Source: an uncultured bacterium (GTDB taxonomy: Bacteria > Acidobacteriota > Thermoanaerobaculia > Multivoradales > JAHEKO01). Taken from it: DNA of 5,727 nt. This document shows, one piece after another, positions 1 to 5,727 of the stretch (its first letter is position 1; every line of letters starts with the position of its first letter). The notes beneath the pieces were generated by a model. That model made no database searches and was not told where the DNA came from. It worked only from the letters and a program-made list of their open reading frames with translations. The DNA lies in contig CALILB010000194.1 in assembly GCA_938016625.1 (NCBI GenBank), forward strand, positions 1 through 5,727, written 5' to 3'. Position numbers and translations under genes: made by a program.

Positions 1-1
1 G

Positions 2-340
2 CTCGAGGAGAAGTACAAGCAGGCGTTCGAAACGGACCCGATCTGCTGTCTGCGGATGACGGCAACGCGGGGCAAGTGGATCGATCAGAGCCAGTCACAC
101 ACCATCTTCGTCACCGGCGGCTCGGGACAGGTGTTGAACGACATCTTCCTGACGGCCTGGAGATTGGGGCTCAAGACCACCTACCGGTTGCAAACGCCTG
201 TCCCCACCGAGGTCGAGGTAAAGATCGTCGACAGATCGGAACAGGGTGAGAGTCGAAGACGCGACGATTCGGCCGGGGCGGCCGTAGGAGTGACCGCTAC
301 TCGATCCGGATCCGCGCGAAGCGACGCTTCCCCACTTTGA
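2..340 (+). CDS. Ribonucleotide reductase catalytic (alpha) subunit, C-terminal fragment (5' end outside window)
   Basis: This is the last 112 residues of a ribonucleotide reductase large subunit, which reduces ribonucleotides to deoxyribonucleotides in the cytosol. The recognisable part is the end of the catalytic barrel: FETDP at visible residues 9-13, the family signature RGKWIDQSQS at 23-32 (bases 68-97), and AWRLGLKTTY at 52-61. In class I enzymes the last motif normally reads KT-x-YY, the Tyr pair used in radical transfer; here it is KTTYR, with a single Tyr. The roughly 50 residues that follow are Arg/Ser/Ala/Asp-rich and hold no cysteine, so the usual C-terminal redox Cys pair is absent. 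The frame runs 44 bp into the 3' end of the convergent tyrS. Family assignment is firm, but class I versus class II cannot be settled from this fragment, so no symbol is given. The tail after about residue 80 is not recognisable and could follow a frameshift. Confidence 0.85.
   Translation, partial: LEEKYKQAFETDPICCLRMTATRGKWIDQSQSHTIFVTGGSGQVLNDIFLTAWRLGLKTTYRLQTPVPTEVEVKIVDRSEQGESRRRDDSAGAAVGVTATRSGSARSDASPL
270..284. terminator. Possible weak bidirectional hairpin between convergent genes
   Basis: A GC-only inverted repeat, CGGCC-GGGGC-GGCCG, gives a 5-bp stem with a 5-nt loop. It lies inside the reductase 3' end and just past the tyrS stop codon. There is no T-tract on either side in either direction, so it is not a canonical intrinsic terminator. 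The placement is suggestive, but such short repeats are common in GC-rich DNA and the call is weak. Confidence 0.2.
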
Positions 341-1526
341 ACAGGTAGGGCTCCTCGCGGGCTGTGATCTCGAAAGTAGGGTCGGAGGCGCGCTCGCTGT
401 CGATCGACACCGCCCCCTGCTCGATGAGGCGACGGGCCTCCCGCTTGCTGGGGGCCAGGTCGGCCGCCATGAGGACATCGGGGAGCTGAGAGGGACCCGC
501 GAGAGCAAACAGCGGCACCTCGTCGGGGACACCACCACCGGAGAAGACCTTCTCGAACTCGGCCGCGGCCTGCTCGGCGGCGGCCTCGTCGTGGTACTCG
601 GCGACCAGGTAGCGGGCGAGATCCTTCTTGGCCGCCATCGGGTGGAGCTTGCCCGCCTCGACCCGACTCCGGCGCTGGGCGATCTCCTCCTCGGGCTCGT
701 CGGTCAACAGGAGATACCACTCCCACATGAGCTCGTCGCCGATCGACATGGTCTTGCCGTAGATCTCCTGCCCAGAGTCCTCGACGGCGATCGAATTGCC
801 CAGACTCTTGGACATCTTGTTGGTGCCGTCGATGCCCACCAGAAGGGGGACGGTGAGCACGACCTGTGGCTCGAGACCCTCCTCCTTCATCAGGTCCCGA
901 CCCACCAGCAGATTGAAGATCTGGTCGTGTCCGCCAAGCTCGACATCGGCCTCCAGCGCGATGGAGTCGTAGGCCTGGACCAGGGGATAGAGCAGCTCGT
1001 GCAGACTGATCGGTTGGTTGGACTCGAAACGGGCTCTGAAGTCTTCCCGTTCCATCATTCGCGCCAGTGTGTAGCGGCCGGCGAGCCGCACCATTCCCTC
1101 GGAGCCCAGCTTCCCCAGCCAGCGGCTGTTGTAGTCGATGACCGTGGTCTCGCGGTCGAGTAGGTGGAAGATCTGACGCTTATAGGTCTCGGAGTTGGCG
1201 GCGACGTCTTCGGCGGTCAGCTGTGGCCGGGTCGCGTTTCTGCCCGAGGGGTCACCGATCATGGCGGTGAAATCACCGATCAAGAAGACAACCCGGTGGC
1301 CCAGGTCCTGGAAGTGCTTCATCTTCCGGATGAGGACCGTGTGGCCGAGGTGGAGATCGGGTGCCGAGGGGTCGAATCCGGTCTTGACCGTCAACGGCTT
1401 GCCCGTCTCCCGGGAGCGGGCGAGTTTTTGACGGAGCTGTTCCTCGTCGACCAGATCGACGGTGCCCCGCTTGAGCAGATTCATCTGCTCGTCTACGGAC
1501 GCAAATCGAGTCTCACCACTACTCAT
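297..1526 (-). CDS. tyrS: Tyrosine--tRNA ligase
   Basis: This cytosolic class I aminoacyl-tRNA synthetase joins tyrosine to tRNA-Tyr using ATP. The Rossmann catalytic domain carries the HIGH-type motif HLGH at residues 59-62, GDFTAMIGDPSGR at 84-96, the tyrosine-pocket stretch LYPLVQAYDS at 179-188, GGHDQ at 198-202 (usually GGTDQ in relatives I recall) and KMSKS at 237-241. A C-terminal S4-type RNA-binding domain occupies about residues 345-409. The length, 409 aa, and these motifs match the TyrRS subgroup that includes the Thermus enzyme. The ATG start is supported by an in-frame TAA five codons upstream. No Shine-Dalgarno sequence is visible: the bases before ATG read CCTCCCCTGCCG. The glycosyltransferase gene ends 38 bp upstream, and that gap shows no clear terminator or promoter, so tyrS is probably the last gene of the - strand block. 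Its 3' end overlaps the convergent reductase gene by 44 bp. Confidence 0.97.
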   Translation of the reverse strand: MSSGETRFASVDEQMNLLKRGTVDLVDEEQLRQKLARSRETGKPLTVKTGFDPSAPDLHLGHTVLIRKMKHFQDLGHRVVFLIGDFTAMIGDPSGRNATRPQLTAEDVAANSETYKRQIFHLLDRETTVIDYNSRWLGKLGSEGMVRLAGRYTLARMMEREDFRARFESNQPISLHELLYPLVQAYDSIALEADVELGGHDQIFNLLVGRDLMKEEGLEPQVVLTVPLLVGIDGTNKMSKSLGNSIAVEDSGQEIYGKTMSIGDELMWEWYLLLTDEPEEEIAQRRSRVEAGKLHPMAAKKDLARYLVAEYHDEAAAEQAAAEFEKVFSGGGVPDEVPLFALAGPSQLPDVLMAADLAPSKREARRLIEQGAVSIDSERASDPTFEITAREEPYLFKVGKRRFARIRIE

Positions 1527-1564
1527 CGGCAGGGGAGGTTAACACGGGGTCAGGGACTCGAAGA

Positions 1565-2314
1565 TCAAAGCTCGGTGTATTCGAGGGCGGTGCGAGGCCG
1601 CTCGCGACCGGGCGCGCTGTCGAGGGCGGGGGGGCTCCAATAGAGGTCGAAATAGGCCCGGGCGACGGCGCGGAACATGCGGAATCGAGACCTCGTGCCC
1701 TGCCATAGGCCTAGCTTCTTCTCCTTGACCCGGTGTCTGAGCTGGTAGAAGACGGTTGTCCCACAACGCCGACCCAGACGCTGACAGGTCCAGTTGAGGG
1801 CGGCCTCGATGCGAAAGCCCGTGAGAAAGTCCTCCGGTACCGCTTCGAAGATCTCCCTTCTCAAACATCGGATGCCGGACAGCAACGGGCCACTGCGCCG
1901 GTGTAGCTCATCCAAGAGCCAGCCACGGCTGCGGATGCCGATGTTCATCTCACAACGGCTGTGGACTACCGGCTCGATGAGCTGACGCAGAAGATAGTCC
2001 GAAAGATTGAGAATGTCGCCGTCGAGGAAGACCAATATCGGAGCCCGGGTGTGGATGACTCCCACCGCCATGGCGACCCCTTTGCCCTGGTTGTGTTTGA
2101 GCTCGATGGCCCGGACCCCGAGGGCCTGTGCGACCCGGGTCGTGCGGTCGACGGAGCCGTCCGAGACAACGATGATCTCGTCAACCAGCTCGCTCGATCG
2201 CAGCACCGACAAGACATCGGCCAGCGTCTCTTCTTCGTTGTAGGCGGGGACGATCGCGGCCACCCGGGAGGGTGACGCGCCGGAGCTCGGCCCGGATTTT
2301 GGGATCGGGTTCAT
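1565..2314 (-). CDS. Family 2 glycosyltransferase (polyprenyl-phosphate type, substrate unknown)
   Basis: This is a 249-residue GT-A fold, inverting family 2 glycosyltransferase, probably acting in the cytosol or at the inner face of the membrane. After a short Ser/Pro-rich lead, the nucleotide-binding start reads VAAIVPAYNEEETL at residues 18-31, followed by VSDGSVDRT at 50-58 and the metal-binding DxD motif as DGD at 98-100. NQGKG at 75-79 and the later SGIRCLRREIF stretch are typical of dolichyl/polyprenyl-phosphate sugar transferases and related single-domain GT2 proteins. I see no transmembrane segment, unlike many polyprenol-linked relatives. Sugar donor and acceptor cannot be read from the sequence. 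It follows dapF by 27 bp and precedes tyrS by 38 bp. The ATG is the first usable start after the dapF stop; dapF and this gene share the same reading frame, separated by the TGA. A strong AGGAGG lies 20 nt upstream, further than usual. Confidence 0.85.
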   Translation of the reverse strand: MNPIPKSGPSSGASPSRVAAIVPAYNEEETLADVLSVLRSSELVDEIIVVSDGSVDRTTRVAQALGVRAIELKHNQGKGVAMAVGVIHTRAPILVFLDGDILNLSDYLLRQLIEPVVHSRCEMNIGIRSRGWLLDELHRRSGPLLSGIRCLRREIFEAVPEDFLTGFRIEAALNWTCQRLGRRCGTTVFYQLRHRVKEKKLGLWQGTRSRFRMFRAVARAYFDLYWSPPALDSAPGRERPRTALEYTEL

Positions 2315-2334
2315 GGCCCGATGAAAGGTGCCAG

Positions 2335-2340
2335 CCTCCT
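2335..2340 (-). promoter_or_regulatory. Shine-Dalgarno-like AGGAGG upstream of the glycosyltransferase, unusually distant
   Basis: On the - strand, AGGAGG begins two bases past the dapF TGA and stands 20 nt before the glycosyltransferase ATG, where 5-9 nt is normal. No ATG, GTG or TTG lies in frame between them. Either the site helps keep ribosomes near the start after dapF termination, or the match is fortuitous. Confidence 0.45.
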
Positions 2341-2341
2341 C

Positions 2342-3184
2342 TCAGATACCCTGCTCGCTCCACGGCGGGGCTGCGGGCAGTTGCTCGGCCTCGGTGGTCA
2401 ATGTTCCCTGACACAGCATACGGGCGTCACCGCTCAACGTCCAGCCCTGAGAGTCGCCCCGGCCGGCCGCCGGACCCACCTTCAGCAAGAACCCGCCGCG
2501 GGTGCGCGCCGCGATCGGCAGCTCGAGGTGACCGAGATGCAAACCGGTGGCCGTGGCCGCAAGTACCCCGGTACCGCAGGCCAGGGTCTCCGCCTCCACA
2601 CCCCGCTCGAAGCTCCTTATCTCCAGTCGACCGCGCTCGGGAAAGCGGACAAAGTCGACATTGGGGCCCTCCTCCCCAAAACTCTCGTGTGCACGAAGCC
2701 GGGGTCCCAGCTCGGCCACCGGTGCCTTGCCGAGATCTTCGGGCCAGGGGAGCACGAGATGCGGCACCCCGACGTCAACGGCCCAGCCGCTGAAGGCTCG
2801 ATCTCCGAGCTCGACCCTCTTGCCGCGCGGCTCGGCCGGCACCGGCAGCTCGAGAGCCGCCGCGGCGGAGTCCTCGATCCAGCCCCTGATCGGCCCGGCC
2901 CCGGTTTCGATCTCGATCGACTGGTCTACCCATCCCAGGTGAGCGGCGAGACGCACGGCACAGCGGGTGCCGTTGAGACAGAGGGCGGCCGGTCGACCAT
3001 CGGCGTTGTAGTAACGCATCCGAGCGCCGCTGGGGCTGCGCTCGAGGTGGAAGAGGCCATCGGCTCCCAGCGACAGGCCCCGTCGACACCAGGCCCGGAC
3101 CAGCTCCGGCGGTGGGATCGGCTCGGGCTCTACCAGGGCCAGAAAGTCATTGCCGCCCCCGGAGAGCTTGAAGTAGGGCCTCAT
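2342..3184 (-). CDS. dapF: Diaminopimelate epimerase
   Basis: This cofactor-independent enzyme interconverts LL- and meso-diaminopimelate, the last shared step toward lysine and peptidoglycan, in the cytosol. At 280 aa it has normal family length. The N-terminal motif GGGNDF is at residues 9-14 and YNADG at 59-63. The first catalytic cysteine is C69 in CLNGTRC, and the second is C203 in ERGVEAETLACGTG (193-206). NVDFV at 175-179 and ETGAG at 93-97 are also typical. Both catalytic Cys and the substrate-contacting N60, N175, E193 and R194 equivalents are present. One oddity is the first Cys motif, which is normally CGNG and here reads CLNG (codon CTC). The substrate-loop motif usually given as GNPH reads GVPH at 139-142. 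The ATG overlaps the stop of the upstream lipoprotein gene (ATGA) with no clear ribosome-binding site, so translation is probably coupled. Confidence 0.95.
   Translation of the reverse strand: MRPYFKLSGGGNDFLALVEPEPIPPPELVRAWCRRGLSLGADGLFHLERSPSGARMRYYNADGRPAALCLNGTRCAVRLAAHLGWVDQSIEIETGAGPIRGWIEDSAAAALELPVPAEPRGKRVELGDRAFSGWAVDVGVPHLVLPWPEDLGKAPVAELGPRLRAHESFGEEGPNVDFVRFPERGRLEIRSFERGVEAETLACGTGVLAATATGLHLGHLELPIAARTRGGFLLKVGPAAGRGDSQGWTLSGDARMLCQGTLTTEAEQLPAAPPWSEQGI
3181..3184 (-). promoter_or_regulatory. ATGA stop/start overlap coupling the lipoprotein gene and dapF
   Basis: On the - strand the dapF ATG and the lipoprotein TGA share the bases ATGA. The bases before it (TCGAAGTCCGCGTTCC) show no Shine-Dalgarno sequence. 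Ribosomes ending the lipoprotein probably re-initiate on dapF, which would tie the two products in amount; this is inference from the arrangement. Confidence 0.7.
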
Positions 3185-4383
3185 GGAACGCGGACTTCGA
3201 CTTCTCGGCTGTGCTCGCTCCTGTTACCGGTGTGGTCGATGGCAATCACGTAGTAGACGTAGGTTTCATCGGTGACGGCATCCTGGTCGAGAAACTCGAG
3301 GCCGATAGTCGGCTCGGGTGTGAGCAGCTCGACCTCGTCCCTAGGCCCGCGACGGTAGAGCAGGTAGCCGGCCAGGTCGACCGCGCCGGAGGGTTCCCAG
3401 AGCAATCGCACCCGCCCGGTCTCGGGTAGGGCCACCAGGTTGTCCGGGGTCGGGGGTGCAAACCGATCCAGGTAGTTCACCTCTTGCTCGACGGCGATGG
3501 CGCTCTCGACCAACGGCTCCACCTCGGCCACCGTGGTCACGGTATAGATATAGCGATTATCGAGTCGAGCGCCCCGGTCGAGGTAGCGATCCGTCTCCGG
3601 TGGCGCTACCTGGACGGGCGCACCATACTCCCGAGCCCTGGCCTCCCGCCGATAGATGCGAAATCCGGTGCCCCTCTCCTCAGCCTCCCAGACCAGCTGC
3701 ACACCACCGGGCTCGGCTGTCACCTCCAGCGCTTGCGGTGGCGGGGGAGGGGGGATGGGGATGATGCCCTCGAGGTTCGAGAAGGGAGAGATCAGTCTTC
3801 GACCCAAAACCGTCCGTACGCCATAGATGCGAGCTTCGTCTCCCCGCGGCTGTGGTGGCTCCAGGGGCAGGCGAATTTCAAGACGGTCTCCCACCACCGC
3901 GGCCTCGAGGTTCTCACCCGCGAGCGCTAGACGCCTTTGTGCTTGCGAGGCGAACTCCCGTGGATCCATTTGCAGCAACTGATCGAGGTACCTTTGATTT
4001 GGATCCTCTTCTTCCTCTTCGTCTGTGGGCGCCGCAAAGAAGATGCTCGGAGGAGCCTCTTCTTCGGTCTCGGCCGGCTCCTCGGCTTGGGACGTGGGCA
4101 GCGGGCGGGTGAGCTCCCACAGCTCGACAGACTCGATCTCAGCCAACGCCAGACCACCGATGGTGGTCGTCGGGTAGGTCAGCGACATCAGCAGGTCGGT
4201 GCCCCGCTGCTGCAGGGTGAGGTCGTCGATGGGGGCCGGGATTCTGCTCGCCGGTGGTCTCGGGGGCTCCTTCTTGCCGCAGCCGGAGGCCGCGACGATC
4301 AACAGGGCCGCCAGACCGAGCAGCCAGGTGAAATCTCGCACCTTGTTCATCAGCAAGCGTGATCTTGTCACGATTCCATCCAC
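3181..4383 (-). CDS. Fibronectin type III-like lipoprotein, LptM-like N-terminus
   Basis: This is a predicted exported lipoprotein of 400 residues with unknown function. A signal peptide is clear: basic residues R7, R9, K14 and R16, a hydrophobic core at about 18-32, and a lipobox ending ASGC with C35 as the lipidation site. G36 at +2 would favour the outer membrane under the E. coli sorting rule. The mature start CGKKEPPRPP recalls small LptM/YifL lipoproteins. Three Fn3-like beta units follow: the first at about 47-92 and 158-208, interrupted by an acidic insert at about 95-157 with EEEEE at 122-126; the second at about 217-308; the third at about 315-400, where YVYYVIAIDHTGNRSE is typical of Fn3. 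A P6 run at 211-216 separates units one and two. The GTG start is chosen for its AGGGAG at 7-nt spacing; the ATG at 4350 would also give a complete signal peptide. It follows hslU by 11 bp and overlaps dapF by 4 bp. Confidence 0.85.
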   Translation of the reverse strand: MDGIVTRSRLLMNKVRDFTWLLGLAALLIVAASGCGKKEPPRPPASRIPAPIDDLTLQQRGTDLLMSLTYPTTTIGGLALAEIESVELWELTRPLPTSQAEEPAETEEEAPPSIFFAAPTDEEEEEDPNQRYLDQLLQMDPREFASQAQRRLALAGENLEAAVVGDRLEIRLPLEPPQPRGDEARIYGVRTVLGRRLISPFSNLEGIIPIPPPPPPQALEVTAEPGGVQLVWEAEERGTGFRIYRREARAREYGAPVQVAPPETDRYLDRGARLDNRYIYTVTTVAEVEPLVESAIAVEQEVNYLDRFAPPTPDNLVALPETGRVRLLWEPSGAVDLAGYLLYRRGPRDEVELLTPEPTIGLEFLDQDAVTDETYVYYVIAIDHTGNRSEHSREVEVRVP

Positions 4384-4390
4384 CGCAAAG

Positions 4391-4396
4391 CTCCCT
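4391..4396 (-). promoter_or_regulatory. Ribosome-binding site AGGGAG for the lipoprotein GTG start
   Basis: On the - strand AGGGAG overlaps the hslU TAG stop codon and lies 7 nt before the GTG at 4383-4381. This spacing favours the GTG over the in-frame ATG at 4350-4348, which is preceded by no comparable site. Confidence 0.65.
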
Positions 4397-5727
4397 ACAA
4401 AACGTAGCGGCTCAAATCCTGATCCTCGACGATGTCGGCGAGGGCCTGCAGGACATATTCAGCGTCGATCCTGACTTCGACCCCTTTCATGTCCGGTGCC
4501 TCGAAGGAGACCTCGTCCAGCAGACGCTCGAGCAGGGTCGCCAGTCTTCGAGCACCGATGTTCTCTGTGCGCGAGTTCACCTCCACCGCCAGGCGGGCGA
4601 TCTCTGCGACCGCATCGGCGGTGAATTCCACCGCTGTGCCCTCGGTGGCGAGCAGTGCGGTGTATTGCTTGGTGAGGGCATTTTCCGGCTCGGTCAGGAT
4701 GCGGACAAAGTCCTCCTCGGTCAGTGCCGCCAGCTCCACACGGATGGGAAAGCGGCCCTGGAGCTCCGGGATGAGATCGGAGGGCTTGGACATGTGAAAG
4801 GCGCCGGCGGCCATAAACAAGATGTGATCGGTCTTGACCGGTCCGTACTTTGTCGCCACGGTGCTGCCCTCGACGATGGGCAGCAGATCGCGCTGGACAC
4901 CTTCGCGCGAAACGTCGGGACCATGCCCGTGGTCGCTGCCCGCAATCTTGTCGATCTCGTCGAGGAAGATGATGCCTCCGTGCTCGACGCGATTGCGGGA
5001 CTCGCGGTTGACCTGTTGGGTGTCGATGAGCTTCTCGGCCTCCTGCTGGGTCAGGATCTCACGCGCCTGGGCGACGGTGACACTCTGCTTTTTGCGCCGA
5101 CCAAAGAACCCGGGAAGCATCTCCTTGAGGTTGATTCCCACCTCTTCGACTCCCTGAGGGGTGAACATCTCGAAGCTGGGAAGCGATGCGTCCTCGACTT
5201 CGATATCTACTGATCGCTTGTCGAGCGAGCCCGACCGCAGCTTGTTGCGAAACTTCTCCCGCGTGGCCTTCGGGTCGGGCGTCTCGGCCCCGCTGTCAGC
5301 AGGTTGGGCGGCTACCGGCGGGACCAGCAGGTGGAGCAGGCGCTCTTCGGCCCTTTCTTCGGCCTCGGTCCAGACCGCTTCACGCTTTTCCTTCTTGACC
5401 ATCGACACCGCGATCTCGACCAGATCGCGGATCATCGACTCTACATCCCGTCCGACATAGCCCACCTCGGTGAACTTGCTGGCCTCGACCTTGAGAAACG
5501 GGGCGCGGGCCAGTCGGGCGAGCCGTCGCGCGATCTCGGTCTTGCCGACACCGGTGGGCCCGATCATCAGGATGTTCTTGGGGAGCACCTCCTCGGCCAG
5601 CTTGGGGTCGAGCTGCTGGCGACGCCAGCGGTTGCGCAGGGCGATGGCGACAGCTCGCTTGGCGGCGTTCTGCCCGACGACGAACTTGTCGAGCCGGGCG
5701 ACTATCTGCCGGGGAGTGAGATCTTCG
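4395..5727 (-). CDS. hslU: ATP-dependent protease ATPase subunit HslU (ClpY), extreme N-terminus outside window
   Basis: HslU is the hexameric AAA+ unfoldase that feeds substrates into the HslV peptidase in the cytosol. The reading frame continues to the window edge, so the true start lies just beyond; 443 residues are visible, and the E. coli protein is 443, so only a few should be missing. The visible N-terminus reads EDLTPRQIVARLDKFVVGQ. Walker A, GPTGVGKT, is at bases 5538-5561; the pore loop GYVG follows at visible residues 89-92; Walker B, IIFLDE, is at about 252-257. The variable I domain lies between pore loop and Walker B. The arginine-finger stretch QGRFPIRVEL and sensor 2 IGARRL are intact. 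The C-terminus, DQDLSRYVL, matches the tail that docks into HslV. No key residue is missing. It is the first visible gene of the - strand block; hslV is usually directly upstream and is expected past base 5727. Confidence 0.97.
   Translation of the reverse strand, partial: EDLTPRQIVARLDKFVVGQNAAKRAVAIALRNRWRRQQLDPKLAEEVLPKNILMIGPTGVGKTEIARRLARLARAPFLKVEASKFTEVGYVGRDVESMIRDLVEIAVSMVKKEKREAVWTEAEERAEERLLHLLVPPVAAQPADSGAETPDPKATREKFRNKLRSGSLDKRSVDIEVEDASLPSFEMFTPQGVEEVGINLKEMLPGFFGRRKKQSVTVAQAREILTQQEAEKLIDTQQVNRESRNRVEHGGIIFLDEIDKIAGSDHGHGPDVSREGVQRDLLPIVEGSTVATKYGPVKTDHILFMAAGAFHMSKPSDLIPELQGRFPIRVELAALTEEDFVRILTEPENALTKQYTALLATEGTAVEFTADAVAEIARLAVEVNSRTENIGARRLATLLERLLDEVSFEAPDMKGVEVRIDAEYVLQALADIVEDQDLSRYVL

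Noticed and set aside
181..726. A 181-codon - strand frame overlapping the tyrS 3' half
   Set aside because: It is Arg/Gly/Pro-rich, in a different frame from the clear tyrS S4 domain, with no recognisable motif.
1527..1564. Possible terminator or promoter between the glycosyltransferase and tyrS
   Set aside because: The 38-bp gap has no stable stem with T-run and no convincing -10/-35 pair; GTTAAC is only a 6-bp palindrome.
591..1643. Two successive + strand open frames opposite tyrS
   Set aside because: Both mirror tyrS codons, show no ribosome-binding site or family motif, and meet end to end only by chance of frame.
2451..2475. GC-rich palindrome CGGCCGGCCG-like stretch in dapF
   Set aside because: It lies within coding sequence and such repeats are common at this base composition; there is no repeated copy or T-tract.
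2321..3253. A 310-codon open frame on the + strand opposite dapF
   Set aside because: It lies antisense to a clear dapF and runs into two neighbouring genes; its Arg/Gly/Pro/Ala-rich translation matches no family. Long antisense frames are expected from strong GC bias at third codon positions.
4359..5213. A 284-codon open frame on the + strand opposite hslU
   Set aside because: The product is an antisense reading of conserved HslU sequence with no recognisable domain, so it is a shadow frame.

Overview
The window comes from a GC-rich bacterial chromosome and holds ordinary core genes. There are no mobile elements, CRISPR arrays, tRNAs or rRNAs, and I see no clearly novel multi-gene system. 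The lineage cannot be fixed from sequence alone. High GC, HslU, a Thermus-like S4-bearing TyrRS and a fibronectin-III lipoprotein beginning CGKK-PP fit a diderm such as Acidobacteriota or a deltaproteobacterial/myxobacterial relative (inference, low to moderate confidence).

Layout. The first 340 bases carry, on the + strand, the 3' end of a ribonucleotide reductase catalytic subunit. It converges on, and overlaps by 44 bp, a five-gene block on the - strand that fills the rest of the window. In transcription order the block is hslU (5' end cut by the window edge), an Fn3-type lipoprotein, dapF, a family 2 glycosyltransferase, and tyrS. Junctions are tight: 11 bp, a 4-bp ATGA overlap, 27 bp and 38 bp. 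They suggest one transcript with translational coupling. No stretch over 300 bases lacks a gene.

How the genes relate. HslU is the ATPase of the HslUV protease; hslV probably lies just outside the right edge. DapF makes meso-diaminopimelate for lysine and peptidoglycan. The lipoprotein just upstream of dapF starts its mature part with CGKKEPPRPP, which recalls the small lipoprotein LptM (YifL) encoded next to dapF in E. coli, here extended with Fn3-like domains. The glycosyltransferase resembles cytosolic polyprenyl-phosphate-type GT2 enzymes, with unknown substrate. TyrS charges tRNA-Tyr. Envelope synthesis (dapF, the lipoprotein, perhaps the GT) is the only visible common theme.

Points worth a second look: the LptM-like N-terminus joined to Fn3 domains beside dapF; an acidic insertion that splits the first Fn3-like unit; a six-proline run; a Gly-to-Leu change beside the catalytic Cys of DapF; and a reductase C-terminus lacking both the usual Tyr-Tyr pair and the C-terminal cysteines.
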